Assembly: GCA_024304885.1 (NCBI GenBank)
Contig: JALJOM010000008.1
Coordinates: 186,001 to 250,000, forward strand
DNA from: Beijerinckiaceae bacterium
GTDB taxonomy: Bacteria > Pseudomonadota > Alphaproteobacteria > Rhizobiales > Beijerinckiaceae
Direction: 5' to 3'
DNA length: 64,000 nt
Part shown: one piece after another, positions 9,521 to 18,188 of the stretch
Numbering within the stretch: position 1 is the stretch's first letter
How the letters are laid out: the number at the start of each line of letters is the position of its first letter
Translations under genes and position numbers: made by a program
The notes under the pieces: model-generated
What the model was told of the DNA's origin: nothing
Database searches by the model: none
The model's input: only the letters and a program-made list of their open reading frames with translations

Positions 9521-10849
9521 ATGAGGACCGAGGCGACGATCTTCGCTTTTGCGTCTGGCACGAGCCGTGCCGCGATCTCGGTCCTGCGCCTTTCGGGGCC
9601 GGCCACGCGAGCAGTGGTCGCGGCGGTCGCGGGCCGGGTCCCGGAGCCGCGTCGCGCGACGCTCGCGACCTTTGTCGATCCTGCGACCGGAGACAAGATC
9701 GATCACGGGATCGTCGTTTTCTTCCCCGCGCCGGCGAGCTTCACGGGGGAGGATTGTGCCGAGTTCCATCTTCATGGCAGCCGGGCCGTCGCTGCGGCCA
9801 TGATCGAGGCGCTCTCCCTCTGTCCCGGCACCCGCCCGGCGGAGCCCGGGGAATTCACCCGCCGGGCCTTTCTCGAGGGCAAGCTGGATCTGGCTCAGGT
9901 CGAGGGCCTCGGCGATCTGATCGAGGCGGAGACCGCTTGGCAGCACCGCCTGGCGCTGCGTCAGATGGAGGGGGCGCTCGGACACGCGGCGAGTGCGTGG
10001 CGGCAGGCCCTGATCGAGGCGTCGGCCCTCGTCGAGGCCGAGATCGACTTTTCCGACGAGGCCGATGTCCCCGGCGAGACGAGCCGCCGAATCGCGGGCC
10101 TTCTCGCCCCCGTGGCCGAAGCGCTCGAGACCGAGCTCGCGGCGGCGAAAGCCGGGGAGCTCGTCCGCGAAGGCGTGACGATCGTGATTGCGGGTCCGCC
10201 CAATGCGGGCAAGTCGACCCTTCTGAATACGCTCGCGCGCCGCGACGTCGCGATCGTCTCCGAAAGTCCCGGGACGACCCGTGACGCGCTCGAGGTCGCG
10301 CTCGATCTCGACGGGTTCCGGGTCGCCTTGATCGACACGGCCGGGCTGCGGCCTGCGGAGGATCCAATCGAGCGGATCGGGATCGATCGTGCTCTGGCAC
10401 GTGCCAAGAGCGCCGACCTCGTGCTCTGGCTGAGCGACGTCGCGGCGCCGGCCGATCCACCGGCGGATCTGTGCGACGCGCCGGTGTGGCGCGTCGTGAC
10501 CAAGATCGATCTTTGTTGCGGCGCGGCGGGCGCTCTGCCCTCCGATTGCCTCGGCGTCAGTGCCGAGACCGGCAAAAATCTCGATCTTCTCCTGCAGAGG
10601 ATTTCGGCCTTTGCTGCGGCGCGGACCTTCGGTGGATGGGGCGGCTTGATCACGCGGGAACGGCATCGACATGCTTTTATGGTGGCGTTGTGCGCTCTGC
10701 GGCGCATCCTCCAGCATTCGGAGGCGCCGATCGAATTGATCGCGGAGGATTTGCGCGCCGCGCGATTTTCACTCGAGCGGCTGACCGGTGCCGTAGACGT
10801 CGAGGACATTCTGGGGGATATCTTCGCCCGGTTCTGCATCGGCAAGTGA
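9521..10849 (+). CDS. mnmE: tRNA uridine-5-carboxymethylaminomethyl modification GTPase MnmE
   Basis: GTPase that, with MnmG, installs the (carboxymethyl)aminomethyl group at wobble U34. N-terminal formyl-THF-binding domain (TIFAFASGTSRAAISVLRLSG, PGEFTRRAFLEGKLDL), helical domain, then the inserted G domain: P-loop GPPNAGKST at about 225-233, G3 DTAG, G4 TKID. The C-terminus is the conserved FCIGK with the functional Cys. First gene of the mnmE-mnmG-rsmG-parA-parB order, a standard alphaproteobacterial arrangement. Confidence 0.96.
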   Translation: MRTEATIFAFASGTSRAAISVLRLSGPATRAVVAAVAGRVPEPRRATLATFVDPATGDKIDHGIVVFFPAPASFTGEDCAEFHLHGSRAVAAAMIEALSLCPGTRPAEPGEFTRRAFLEGKLDLAQVEGLGDLIEAETAWQHRLALRQMEGALGHAASAWRQALIEASALVEAEIDFSDEADVPGETSRRIAGLLAPVAEALETELAAAKAGELVREGVTIVIAGPPNAGKSTLLNTLARRDVAIVSESPGTTRDALEVALDLDGFRVALIDTAGLRPAEDPIERIGIDRALARAKSADLVLWLSDVAAPADPPADLCDAPVWRVVTKIDLCCGAAGALPSDCLGVSAETGKNLDLLLQRISAFAAARTFGGWGGLITRERHRHAFMVALCALRRILQHSEAPIELIAEDLRAARFSLERLTGAVDVEDILGDIFARFCIGK

Positions 10850-10883
10850 ATCTCGGGCAAATGAGCCTTGGGCAGGCGCGCCT

Positions 10884-10899
10884 TGTTTCACGTGAAACA
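10884..10899. promoter_or_regulatory. parS: parS centromere site (perfect consensus)
   Basis: The 16-bp palindrome TGTTTCACGTGAAACA matches the published ParB-binding consensus TGTTNCACGTGAAACA at every base. It lies in the gap between mnmE and mnmG, about 3.5 kb from parB, as expected near a chromosomal parAB locus. Confidence 0.93.
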
Positions 10900-10915
10900 T
10901 CGGCGGAGGATCGTG

Positions 10916-12790
10916 ATGGCGGGCTTCGATGTCATCGTCGTCGGCGGCGGCCATGCCGGCTGCGAGGCGGCCGCGGCCGCTGCGCGACGCGGCGCCAGGA
11001 CGGCCTTGCTCACGCACTCCTTTGCGACGATCGGGACCATGTCCTGCAATCCAGCGATCGGAGGCCTCGGCAAGGGCCATATCGTCCGCGAGATCGATGC
11101 GCTGGACGGGCTCATGGGACGTGTCGCGGACGCGGCAGGGATCCAGTTCCGCGTCCTCAATCGTTCCAAGGGGCCCGCCGTCCGCGGACCCCGCGCCCAG
11201 GCCGACCGCGGCCTCTACAAGCGCGCGATGCAAGACGCCGTGGCCGCAACGGAAAATCTCACGGTCCTCGACGGTGAAGCTGCCGATCTCGTGCTCGAGG
11301 ACGGTCGTGTCCGAGGCCTCGTGACGGCGGACGGACGCAGCTTTTCCTGCAAGGCCGTCGTGCTCACGACGGGAACCTTTCTGCGCGGCGTGATCCATAT
11401 CGGAACGCGGACCATTCCGGCCGGACGCAGAGGCGAGCATCCCGCGGTCCTCCTGGGCGAAAGGCTCGAGGGCCTCGGCTTTCGGCTCGGGCGCTTGAAG
11501 ACTGGGACGCCACCCCGGCTCGACGGCAGGACGATCGACTGGGGGAAGCTCGAGCGCCAGGAGGGCGATGCCGAGCCCGAGCCCTTTTCGTTCCTGACCG
11601 AGAGGATCGCGCGACCGCAGGTCGATTGCTTCATCACCCGCACGACGCCCGAAAGCCATGCCGTGATCCTCGAGAATCTCGCGGCGTCCCCGGTGTTTTC
11701 CGGCGCGATCTCGGGGCGGGGCCCGCGCTATTGCCCCTCGATCGAGGACAAGGTGACCCGGTTCCGGGATCGCGACTCCCACCAGATCTTTCTCGAGCCG
11801 GAGGGGCTCGACGATCCGACGATCTATCCGAACGGGATCTCGACCGCGCTGCCCGAGGCGGTCCAGGACCGGTTCCTGCGCACGATCCCGGGCCTCGCAG
11901 AGGTAGCGGTGATCGCACTGGGCTATGCGATCGAATACGATTATATCGATCCGAGGGAATTGCTGCCGACGCTGGAGACGAAGCGTTTCCCGGGCCTTTT
12001 TCTCGCCGGCCAGATCAACGGCACCACGGGCTACGAAGAGGCGGCGGGGCAGGGCCTCGTCGCCGGCCTCAACGCCGCGGCCTGTGCCGGCGGCCTCGCC
12101 GAGATCGTGCTCGGCCGATCGGAAGCCTATATCGGCGTCATGATCGACGATCTCGTCACGCGCGGCGTGACCGAGCCCTATCGAATGTTCACCTCGCGAG
12201 CGGAATATCGGCTGTCGCTGCGCGCCGACAATGCCGATCAGCGCCTCACGGCGCTCGGGAGCGACCTCGGCTGTGTCGGAGCGTTCCGACGCGAGGCCTT
12301 CGCTGCCAAGGCGGCGCGCCTCCGCGCTGCGCGGAACCTGCTGGAAAGCCTCTCGCTCACGCCGAGCGAGGCTGCGCGACACGGGCTCGAGGTGAACCGG
12401 GACGGGATCCGAAGGACGGGTTTCGATCTCCTCGCTCTTCCCGCGGTGACGTTCGCCGGGCTCCGGGCGATCTGGCCGCAGCTCGCGGCGATCGACCCGA
12501 GGACAGCGGCCCAGGTCGAGATCGATGCGCTCTATGCGGTCTATCTCGAGCGACAGGCCCGAGATATCGAATCGGCGCGGCGCGACGAAGCGCTCGTGAT
12601 CCCCGAGACGCTCGATTACCGCGAGCTCCCGGGCCTTTCGGCGGAGATCCGAGGACGGCTCGAGACCATTCGCCCGCGCACGCTCGCCCAGGCGCAAAGG
12701 ATCGAGGGCATGACCCCGACCGCCATGACCTTGCTCGCCTCCAAGGTGCGACGGGTGGACCAGGGGGCTCGGCGTGCGGTCGAGGCCTAG
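10916..12790 (+). CDS. mnmG: tRNA uridine-5-carboxymethylaminomethyl modification enzyme MnmG (GidA)
   Basis: FAD-dependent partner of MnmE in U34 tRNA modification. Starts [19 protein letters not shown] (FAD dinucleotide motif, residues 10-15), with the GidA signatures [13 protein letters not shown] and [17 protein letters not shown], and the C-terminal [10 protein letters not shown] helix. The ATG follows GGAGG at about 6 nt; an in-frame upstream GTG would run through the parS site and is rejected. 624 residues is normal. The 3' end overlaps rsmG by 17 bp. Confidence 0.97.
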   Translation: MAGFDVIVVGGGHAGCEAAAAAARRGARTALLTHSFATIGTMSCNPAIGGLGKGHIVREIDALDGLMGRVADAAGIQFRVLNRSKGPAVRGPRAQADRGLYKRAMQDAVAATENLTVLDGEAADLVLEDGRVRGLVTADGRSFSCKAVVLTTGTFLRGVIHIGTRTIPAGRRGEHPAVLLGERLEGLGFRLGRLKTGTPPRLDGRTIDWGKLERQEGDAEPEPFSFLTERIARPQVDCFITRTTPESHAVILENLAASPVFSGAISGRGPRYCPSIEDKVTRFRDRDSHQIFLEPEGLDDPTIYPNGISTALPEAVQDRFLRTIPGLAEVAVIALGYAIEYDYIDPRELLPTLETKRFPGLFLAGQINGTTGYEEAAGQGLVAGLNAAACAGGLAEIVLGRSEAYIGVMIDDLVTRGVTEPYRMFTSRAEYRLSLRADNADQRLTALGSDLGCVGAFRREAFAAKAARLRAARNLLESLSLTPSEAARHGLEVNRDGIRRTGFDLLALPAVTFAGLRAIWPQLAAIDPRTAAQVEIDALYAVYLERQARDIESARRDEALVIPETLDYRELPGLSAEIRGRLETIRPRTLAQAQRIEGMTPTAMTLLASKVRRVDQGARRAVEA

Positions 12791-13445
12791 CTCGCCCGAC
12801 CCGCGAGCAGGGGGGGCGCCGAGCCATCCGATCCTGGCGAGCATCCCGCCGGAGACGTTGCGCCGCCTCGAGCTCTATCATGCGCTGCTGTGTAAATGGC
12901 AGCGGGTGCTCAATCTCGTCGGTCCCTCGACGCACGAGGAGATTTGGATCCGGCACTTCGCCGATTCCTGGCAGGTCTCGGATGCCGTGCCTCAGGCGCG
13001 CCAATGGGCGGATCTCGGCTCGGGCTCGGGCTTTCCGGGTCTCGTCACGGCGATCCGCTATGCGAACGAGCCCGGCGCCATGACGCATCTCGTCGAGGTG
13101 GACCAGCGCAAATGTGCCTTCCTGCGCGAAGTTTCACGTGAAACCGGAGCACGCGCGACGATCCATTGCGGACGGATCGAGGACGTCGTCCCCGAGCTCG
13201 ACGGGCCGGTCGAGGCCGTCAGCGCCCGAGCGCTCGCCCCGCTCTCGGTCCTCGTCGATTACGCGGCACCCTTGATCGCGCGCGGCGCCGTCGGTGTCTT
13301 TTCCAAGGGGAAACATTTTCAGGATGAATTGACCGCTTCGTTAACGGCCGGTAAATACTTGATCTCGACGATAGGGAGCCGAACCGAGGCAGCGGCGCGC
13401 CTGGTGCTCGTTCGCCGCTCCATGGCCGACCTCGCTGGCTCGTGA
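12774..13445 (+). CDS. rsmG: 16S rRNA (guanine527-N7)-methyltransferase RsmG (GidB)
   Basis: S-adenosylmethionine-dependent methyltransferase of 16S rRNA G527. The SAM loop [11 protein letters not shown], the [11 protein letters not shown]-terminal motif, the [13 protein letters not shown] region and KGKHFQDEL are typical. The GTG start overlaps the end of mnmG, implying translational coupling. A near-parS palindrome lies inside this coding region (13131-13144). The stop overlaps an upstream candidate start of parA. Confidence 0.94.
   Translation: MRSRPSSPDPRAGGAPSHPILASIPPETLRRLELYHALLCKWQRVLNLVGPSTHEEIWIRHFADSWQVSDAVPQARQWADLGSGSGFPGLVTAIRYANEPGAMTHLVEVDQRKCAFLREVSRETGARATIHCGRIEDVVPELDGPVEAVSARALAPLSVLVDYAAPLIARGAVGVFSKGKHFQDELTASLTAGKYLISTIGSRTEAAARLVLVRRSMADLAGS
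13131..13144. promoter_or_regulatory. parS: Second parS-like site inside rsmG
   Basis: GTTTCACGTGAAAC matches the central 14 bp of parS; only the outermost base on each side differs (A and C instead of T and A). It encodes part of VSRETG in RsmG. Located 2.2 kb from the perfect site. Confidence 0.75.
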
Positions 13446-13528
13446 CGGCGCCGGTCCGAGTCGAGGCTCGGCACGGAGCGCTCGCCGCGTCCCGGAGTGC
13501 CCCGGCGGCTCCTTGGAGATTGTCGCCC

Positions 13529-14350
13529 GTGTCTTTCTCCGTCCCCCTGCGTGTGCTCGTCATCGCCAACCAGAAGGGCGGCGTCGGCAAGACCACGACC
13601 GCGATCAATCTCGGAACGGCGCTGGCCGCCATCGGCGAAAAGGTCCTGATCATCGATCTCGACCCGCAAGGGAATGCCTCGACAGGGCTTGGGATCGACC
13701 GACAGAGCCGCAGGCTCTCGACCTATGATGTTCTCGTCGGGGAAGCGCCATTGTCGGCGGTGATCCAGGCGACCGCCGTGCCCCGGCTCTCGGTCGCCCC
13801 CTCGACGCTCGATCTCCTCGGCTTCGAGCTCGAGATCGCCGCGCGCGACGACCGCGCCTTCTGCCTGAGGACCGCCATCAGGAAGCTCGCCGACGAGCTG
13901 AGCCTCGCGTCCGAGGACGCGCGCTTCAGCTATGTGCTCGTCGACTGCCCGCCCTCGCTCAATCTCCTGACCATGAATGCCATGGCCGCGGCCGACAGCG
14001 TTCTCGTGCCGCTGCAATGCGAGTTCTTCGCCCTCGAAGGCCTGTCCCAGCTTCTCTCCACGGTCGAGCAGGTGAAGGGCGCCTTGAACGCGCGCTTGAC
14101 CATACATGGAATCGTTCTAACCATGTTCGATTCGCGCAACAGCCTGGCGACCCAGGTCGTCGCCGATGTGCGCTCCTTCATGGGCGACAAGGTCTACGAG
14201 ACCGTCATCCCCCGCAACGTCCGAGTCTCGGAAGCGCCCTCGCACGGCAAGCCCGTTCTCCTCTACGATCTGAAATGCAGCGGCAGCCAGGCCTATCTCA
14301 AGCTCGCCTCGGAGGTGCTCGAGCGGGAGCGCCTCTATCGCGCCGCGTGA
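13529..14350 (+). CDS. parA: Chromosome partitioning ATPase ParA
   Basis: Walker-type ATPase that moves ParB-parS complexes. Deviant Walker A KGGVGKTTT at residues 16-24, Walker A' DLDPQGNASTGLG, Walker B VLVDCPPSLN, and the LVPLQCEFFALEG block. I use the GTG preceded by GGAG at 10 nt, which gives the usual short N-terminus; a GTG at 13442 overlapping the rsmG stop would add 29 Ala/Arg-rich residues. Followed by parB after 19 bp. Confidence 0.95.
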   Translation: MSFSVPLRVLVIANQKGGVGKTTTAINLGTALAAIGEKVLIIDLDPQGNASTGLGIDRQSRRLSTYDVLVGEAPLSAVIQATAVPRLSVAPSTLDLLGFELEIAARDDRAFCLRTAIRKLADELSLASEDARFSYVLVDCPPSLNLLTMNAMAAADSVLVPLQCEFFALEGLSQLLSTVEQVKGALNARLTIHGIVLTMFDSRNSLATQVVADVRSFMGDKVYETVIPRNVRVSEAPSHGKPVLLYDLKCSGSQAYLKLASEVLERERLYRAA

Positions 14351-14369
14351 GGGCGGATCAAAGCTATAG

Positions 14370-15284
14370 GTGAGCAGCAACATGGCGGAAGACCTTCGGC
14401 CGAGGCTCGGGCGCGGCCTCGCGGCCTTGATGGGAGGGCAAGATCCGCAAGCCTCCCGCGACAGGCCGCAGGGCCAGAAAAGCGCACCGATCGAGCAGCT
14501 GCGCACCAATCCGCGTAACCCGCGCAAGACCTTCGACGAGGCCGAGCTCGAGGATCTCGCGGCCTCGATCCGCGAGAAGGGCATAATCCAGCCGATCCTC
14601 GTGCGGGCGCTCGATGGGGCCACGGCGGAGCCCTACGAGATCATCGCCGGCGAGCGGCGTTGGCGGGCGGCGCAGCGCGCGGGCCTCCACGAGGTGCCGA
14701 TCATCGCGGTCGAGGCCGACGAGAAGCAAGCGCTCGAGCTCGCGATCATCGAGAATGTCCAGCGCAGCGACCTCAATGCGCTGGAGGAGGCGGCAGGCTA
14801 CCAGAAGCTCAGTGTCGACTACGGCTATTCGCAGAACGATCTCGCTCGCGTGATCGGCAAGAGCCGCAGCCATGTCGCCAATACGCTCCGGCTCCTGAAG
14901 CTGCCGGTCCGGACACAGGGATATTTGTCCGACGGGCTGATCTCGGCCGGCCATGCGCGGGCGCTGCTCGGCTGCGATGCGCCCGATGCGCTCGCGGAGC
15001 GGATCGTCGCGGAGGGGCTGACGGTGCGCGATGTAGAGCGCATCGTGCAGGAGCAAGCCACGCGCAAGCCGACGGCGGAAACCCCACATGCGGCTGCGCG
15101 ACGCAACCCGACATTGGAGGCGAAGGACGCCGACACGCGGGCGCTCGAAAAATCGCTCTCCGATGCGTTGGGTCTCGCGATCACGATCACCCACAAGGGA
15201 GAGGCGGGCGAGATCAAGATCCGCTACACGAGCCTCGACCAGCTCGACTTGCTCACCGAGCGCCTGCGTGGGTCCGTCATTTGA
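14370..15284 (+). CDS. parB: Chromosome partitioning protein ParB
   Basis: CTP-dependent DNA clamp that loads at parS. N-terminal RPRLGRGLAALMG (ParA-stimulating peptide), a CTPase domain with GERRWRA (94-100) and ENVQRSDLN, a helix-turn-helix around YSQNDLARVIGKSRSHVANTLRLL, and a C-terminal dimerisation segment. 304 residues. GTG start; an ATG four codons later is equally plausible. Its last 8 bp overlap the convergent pentapeptide-repeat gene, an unusually tight junction that marks the edge of an accessory island. Confidence 0.96.
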   Translation: MSSNMAEDLRPRLGRGLAALMGGQDPQASRDRPQGQKSAPIEQLRTNPRNPRKTFDEAELEDLAASIREKGIIQPILVRALDGATAEPYEIIAGERRWRAAQRAGLHEVPIIAVEADEKQALELAIIENVQRSDLNALEEAAGYQKLSVDYGYSQNDLARVIGKSRSHVANTLRLLKLPVRTQGYLSDGLISAGHARALLGCDAPDALAERIVAEGLTVRDVERIVQEQATRKPTAETPHAAARRNPTLEAKDADTRALEKSLSDALGLAITITHKGEAGEIKIRYTSLDQLDLLTERLRGSVI

Positions 15285-16872
15285 TCTTGAAATAATTGCG
15301 TAGCGCGAGGCCGATGAAAAAGACGCAGATGATGGAAAAGAGGTTCTGGCCTACGGCGAGCAATTGATAGCCCTCCGGTGGAATGACGGGTGGCGAGCAC
15401 GTCCCCGCGGGGCAAAAGAGATACTTCTCGAGTTCGGCGTCGATGGTGAGAGGTCCCACGAAGGGCACGGCGTTGCCGAGCGCGAGCATCCGAATCGCAT
15501 TCTTGTATTTCTCGAGGTCGGTAGGGTTGCCTTGCGTCAAGGTTGCAAGATAGCGCGAGGAAAAGAAAAAGTAGCTCGCAATAAGCCAAGCTACGGGGCG
15601 CACGACGCTGCGTCCGTAATCGGCGAGTGCCCAATATCCCCACATGACGAAAATCCAGCCGATTTGCGCGGCCAGACGACCTATTGCGATGGAGCTGGTA
15701 GGCAACTCACCGAGCGCTGCGAGCGCTTTGTTGCGCCACTTGGAAGTCGTGGTCTGCTGCTGCCTTTCGATGTCCTCGAGCGTCTTCCTGAACAGAACCG
15801 GACCTTGATCCAGCGCCCCTAAAAGACGATCGAGATGGACGCCGCGCTCGGCCTTGCGTTCCTCGATGTAGAGGTCGCGTTCGAGATCGTGGTTCTTCGT
15901 CTCCTCCGCGACTTTTCGAAGGGCGCGCAGCCGAATGAGGATGCGGCTGTCGGTGGTCCAATGAAGGAGCTTGCCGGGTGGCGCGAAACCAACCTTGGCA
16001 CCGGTGAAGTCGATCCGGGCAAGGCTGGTCGAGGCTTCGAAGCTGGGTGGTGAAAAGAAGTGCGCAAGTGTGAAATTCGCCGGGCGCTCGAAGGACCGGC
16101 CATCGAAAACGGCAATTTCCTCGAAACGCGATGACCTGAACGAAATATATGAAAAGTAGTCTCGATCCGACTCGGTAGAGTCTCTAGGACTTGTGGTTCC
16201 CACCGGCTCTATGCTGTCGAATGGCCGAGCCCCGCTCTTGCCGTGAGCAACGGTCTTCCTTTCCCATGTGAGTGCGGTGAAATTGACCTCGGCTTTGAAA
16301 ACCGCCTCGTCGAAATAGATAAAATCACCGAAAGATGTGCCGATAAAGCTGACGTTGCCGGTAAAAAATGCGCTGTTGAATTCGGTTCCCTTCCCGAATG
16401 TCGCACGGTCGAAGCATATGTAGCCTCTGCAATTTATGTTGTTGAAGTGTCCTCCGTCACCGAACCGGGTACGCTTGAAGTATGTCACTTCATGAAATTC
16501 TGCGCTCTCGAAGTAGGTCTCGTGCCCAAAGCAAGCGTCGGTGAAATCTGCACGATGCCCAAAGCAGGTCCGGGCAAAGTTGGCCCAATTTCCGAATGAT
16601 GCGCCATAAAAGCGAGCACGAGTACTCGACCACCTGCATCGAGAAAAATCAGCAAGGTCACCAAAATCGAAACCCGAGAAATCGATTTGGTCCCCTGGCG
16701 GTTGGGCAAAGTCTACTCCGGTGAAAGTGACACGAACGTCTTTGTTGGTAGGGTCGCGCCGCCACGCGTTCCAGGCGTCCTTGCCTTTCGCCGCGAGCTC
16801 GAGGAAGAACTGTTGATCGTATCTCGTCGGTTCACTGTCTGGGTCGGTATCGGGTGGGCTACTTGCTGACAT
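15277..16872 (-). CDS. Pentapeptide-repeat protein with C-terminal membrane domain
   Basis: 531 residues. Residues about 45-290 are degenerate pentapeptide-like repeats built around F at the central position (DFSGFDFGDLADFSRC, ARFYGASFGNWANFARTCFG), predicting a right-handed beta-helix. A charged linker follows, then hydrophobic segments (SIAIGRLAAQIGWIFVMWGYW; WLIASYFFFSSRYL; LFSIICVFFIGLALRN). The ending GLALRNYFKIK is like that of pentapeptide proteins fused to ion-channel-like domains, though no K+ filter is seen. The gene is clearly AT-richer than mnm/par, suggesting transfer. Function unknown. Confidence 0.8.
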   Translation of the reverse strand: MSASSPPDTDPDSEPTRYDQQFFLELAAKGKDAWNAWRRDPTNKDVRVTFTGVDFAQPPGDQIDFSGFDFGDLADFSRCRWSSTRARFYGASFGNWANFARTCFGHRADFTDACFGHETYFESAEFHEVTYFKRTRFGDGGHFNNINCRGYICFDRATFGKGTEFNSAFFTGNVSFIGTSFGDFIYFDEAVFKAEVNFTALTWERKTVAHGKSGARPFDSIEPVGTTSPRDSTESDRDYFSYISFRSSRFEEIAVFDGRSFERPANFTLAHFFSPPSFEASTSLARIDFTGAKVGFAPPGKLLHWTTDSRILIRLRALRKVAEETKNHDLERDLYIEERKAERGVHLDRLLGALDQGPVLFRKTLEDIERQQQTTTSKWRNKALAALGELPTSSIAIGRLAAQIGWIFVMWGYWALADYGRSVVRPVAWLIASYFFFSSRYLATLTQGNPTDLEKYKNAIRMLALGNAVPFVGPLTIDAELEKYLFCPAGTCSPPVIPPEGYQLLAVGQNLFSIICVFFIGLALRNYFKIK

Positions 16873-16976
16873 TGCTCAATCCAGCCCACGGCAAGCCACA
16901 ATAATCGCGTTCTCTCGACAAGCGGCGTAGCATGTGCGCGCCAACGGTTCGCGCCTCCCTGCGTGCGGCCGACCGT

Positions 16977-18104
16977 TCAGGCGAGGAAGCCGGCGAAATG
17001 CGCCGCCTTCACCTTCTTGCCGGCAACGGCGCGGCCGACCTCGCGCAGCGCGCCGATCGCGGAGACTGCCGCGAGATCGGAAACCGCGGCGGGGTCGATG
17101 TGGCCGCAGCCGAGGCTTTCGAGCGCCGATTTCGTCAGCTCGGTATTGTAGCGCAGGTAGGTGAAGCGCTTCTGCGCCACGAGGCCGGTCGCGCCGATCA
17201 TGTCACCGAGCTCGAGGTCGATCGGGTCGCCGGCGAGGCATTTGCCGAACGTCCGGCAGAGCACGTCCTGCTCGGCTTGCGCTGCATTCATGAGCGCGGC
17301 CGGGATGTGGCTCGCATTGTAGAGGAGATGCATGTCGGAGGCACGCAAGGCCGCATCGGCGATCGGCGTCGTTCCGGTGCCGACCGACACCACGAGCATG
17401 TCCTTCTCCCCGGTCGCCCACCCACGTTGCCCCTCGGGCGCGAGCGGCCAATAGCGATCGAGCGTCGCCATGAGCACCATCTGGAAGGCGGGGTCGTTGT
17501 AGACGGTCATGCCGCCATCGACGAAAAGGTGCACCTTGTCGCCGATCTTGATCGCCTCGGGCGGGAAGTAGGTGGGTGCCGCCGTGCTCGCGCGCACCAA
17601 TTGCCACAGCGGAATATCGAGGTTGCACTCCTTGCCGGGGCAATTGTACTTGGCGAAAGGATTGTTGGAGAGCGGCCAGGGCGAATCCGTCGTCGCGTTG
17701 CGTAGCACGAGCAGCAGCAAGGTGCGCAGCTTGTCGGAGCCGAGCGTCGTATCGGCACCGAAGACGCTCTGCAGCTCGAGCGCGAGCGGCTCGCTCTTGA
17801 AGTTGGCATAGGCTCGGGCGAGCAGCCATTCCCGCTCGAACATCTTCGGGCCGGACCTCACGTAGAAATCCACGATCTCGGCCACGGATTTTCCGTAGGC
17901 GAGCCCCGCGGCGATGATCCCGCCCGTGCTGGTGCCGGCGAAATAGTCGAAGTCGTCGGCGAGCACATAGCCCGGCCGGTCCTTGGCGAACAGCTTCTCG
18001 ATTTCGGCCAGGATCTCGAGGGCGAGGACGCCTCGGATCCCGCCTCCGTCGATGGCGAGGAGCTTCTTCGGCCCTTTCGACAGAATTCGTTTCTGTAAGG
18101 ACAT
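16977..18104 (-). CDS. Patatin-like phospholipase
   Basis: Serine lipid hydrolase with a Ser-Asp dyad. Oxyanion loop DGGGIRG near the N-terminus, nucleophile elbow GTSTG (Ser59 from this start), and catalytic Asp in the VDGG motif; the length of about 375 fits bacterial patatins of the CapV/FabD-like type. I prefer the second of two nearby Met codons because GGGGAT lies 8 nt before it; the first is at 18110. It is divergent from the TIR-STAND-WD40 gene with fewer than 90 bp between starts, so the two are likely co-regulated. Patatins are common membrane-degrading effectors in antiphage modules. No CD-NTase gene is present nearby. Confidence 0.9.
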   Translation of the reverse strand: MSLQKRILSKGPKKLLAIDGGGIRGVLALEILAEIEKLFAKDRPGYVLADDFDYFAGTSTGGIIAAGLAYGKSVAEIVDFYVRSGPKMFEREWLLARAYANFKSEPLALELQSVFGADTTLGSDKLRTLLLLVLRNATTDSPWPLSNNPFAKYNCPGKECNLDIPLWQLVRASTAAPTYFPPEAIKIGDKVHLFVDGGMTVYNDPAFQMVLMATLDRYWPLAPEGQRGWATGEKDMLVVSVGTGTTPIADAALRASDMHLLYNASHIPAALMNAAQAEQDVLCRTFGKCLAGDPIDLELGDMIGATGLVAQKRFTYLRYNTELTKSALESLGCGHIDPAAVSDLAAVSAIGALREVGRAVAGKKVKAAHFAGFLA

Positions 18105-18188
18105 TGTCATATCCCCAATTGAAACTGATCAGCCCGCCGAGCATAGTCCATGGCGCCGAGGCCGCCTACGGCTTTTCGAGGGACACCC

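Noticed and set aside
10769-12844. 691-codon minus-strand ORF over mnmG
   Set aside because: Antisense shadow of mnmG, runs through parS and gene junctions, Arg/Gly-rich with no domain.
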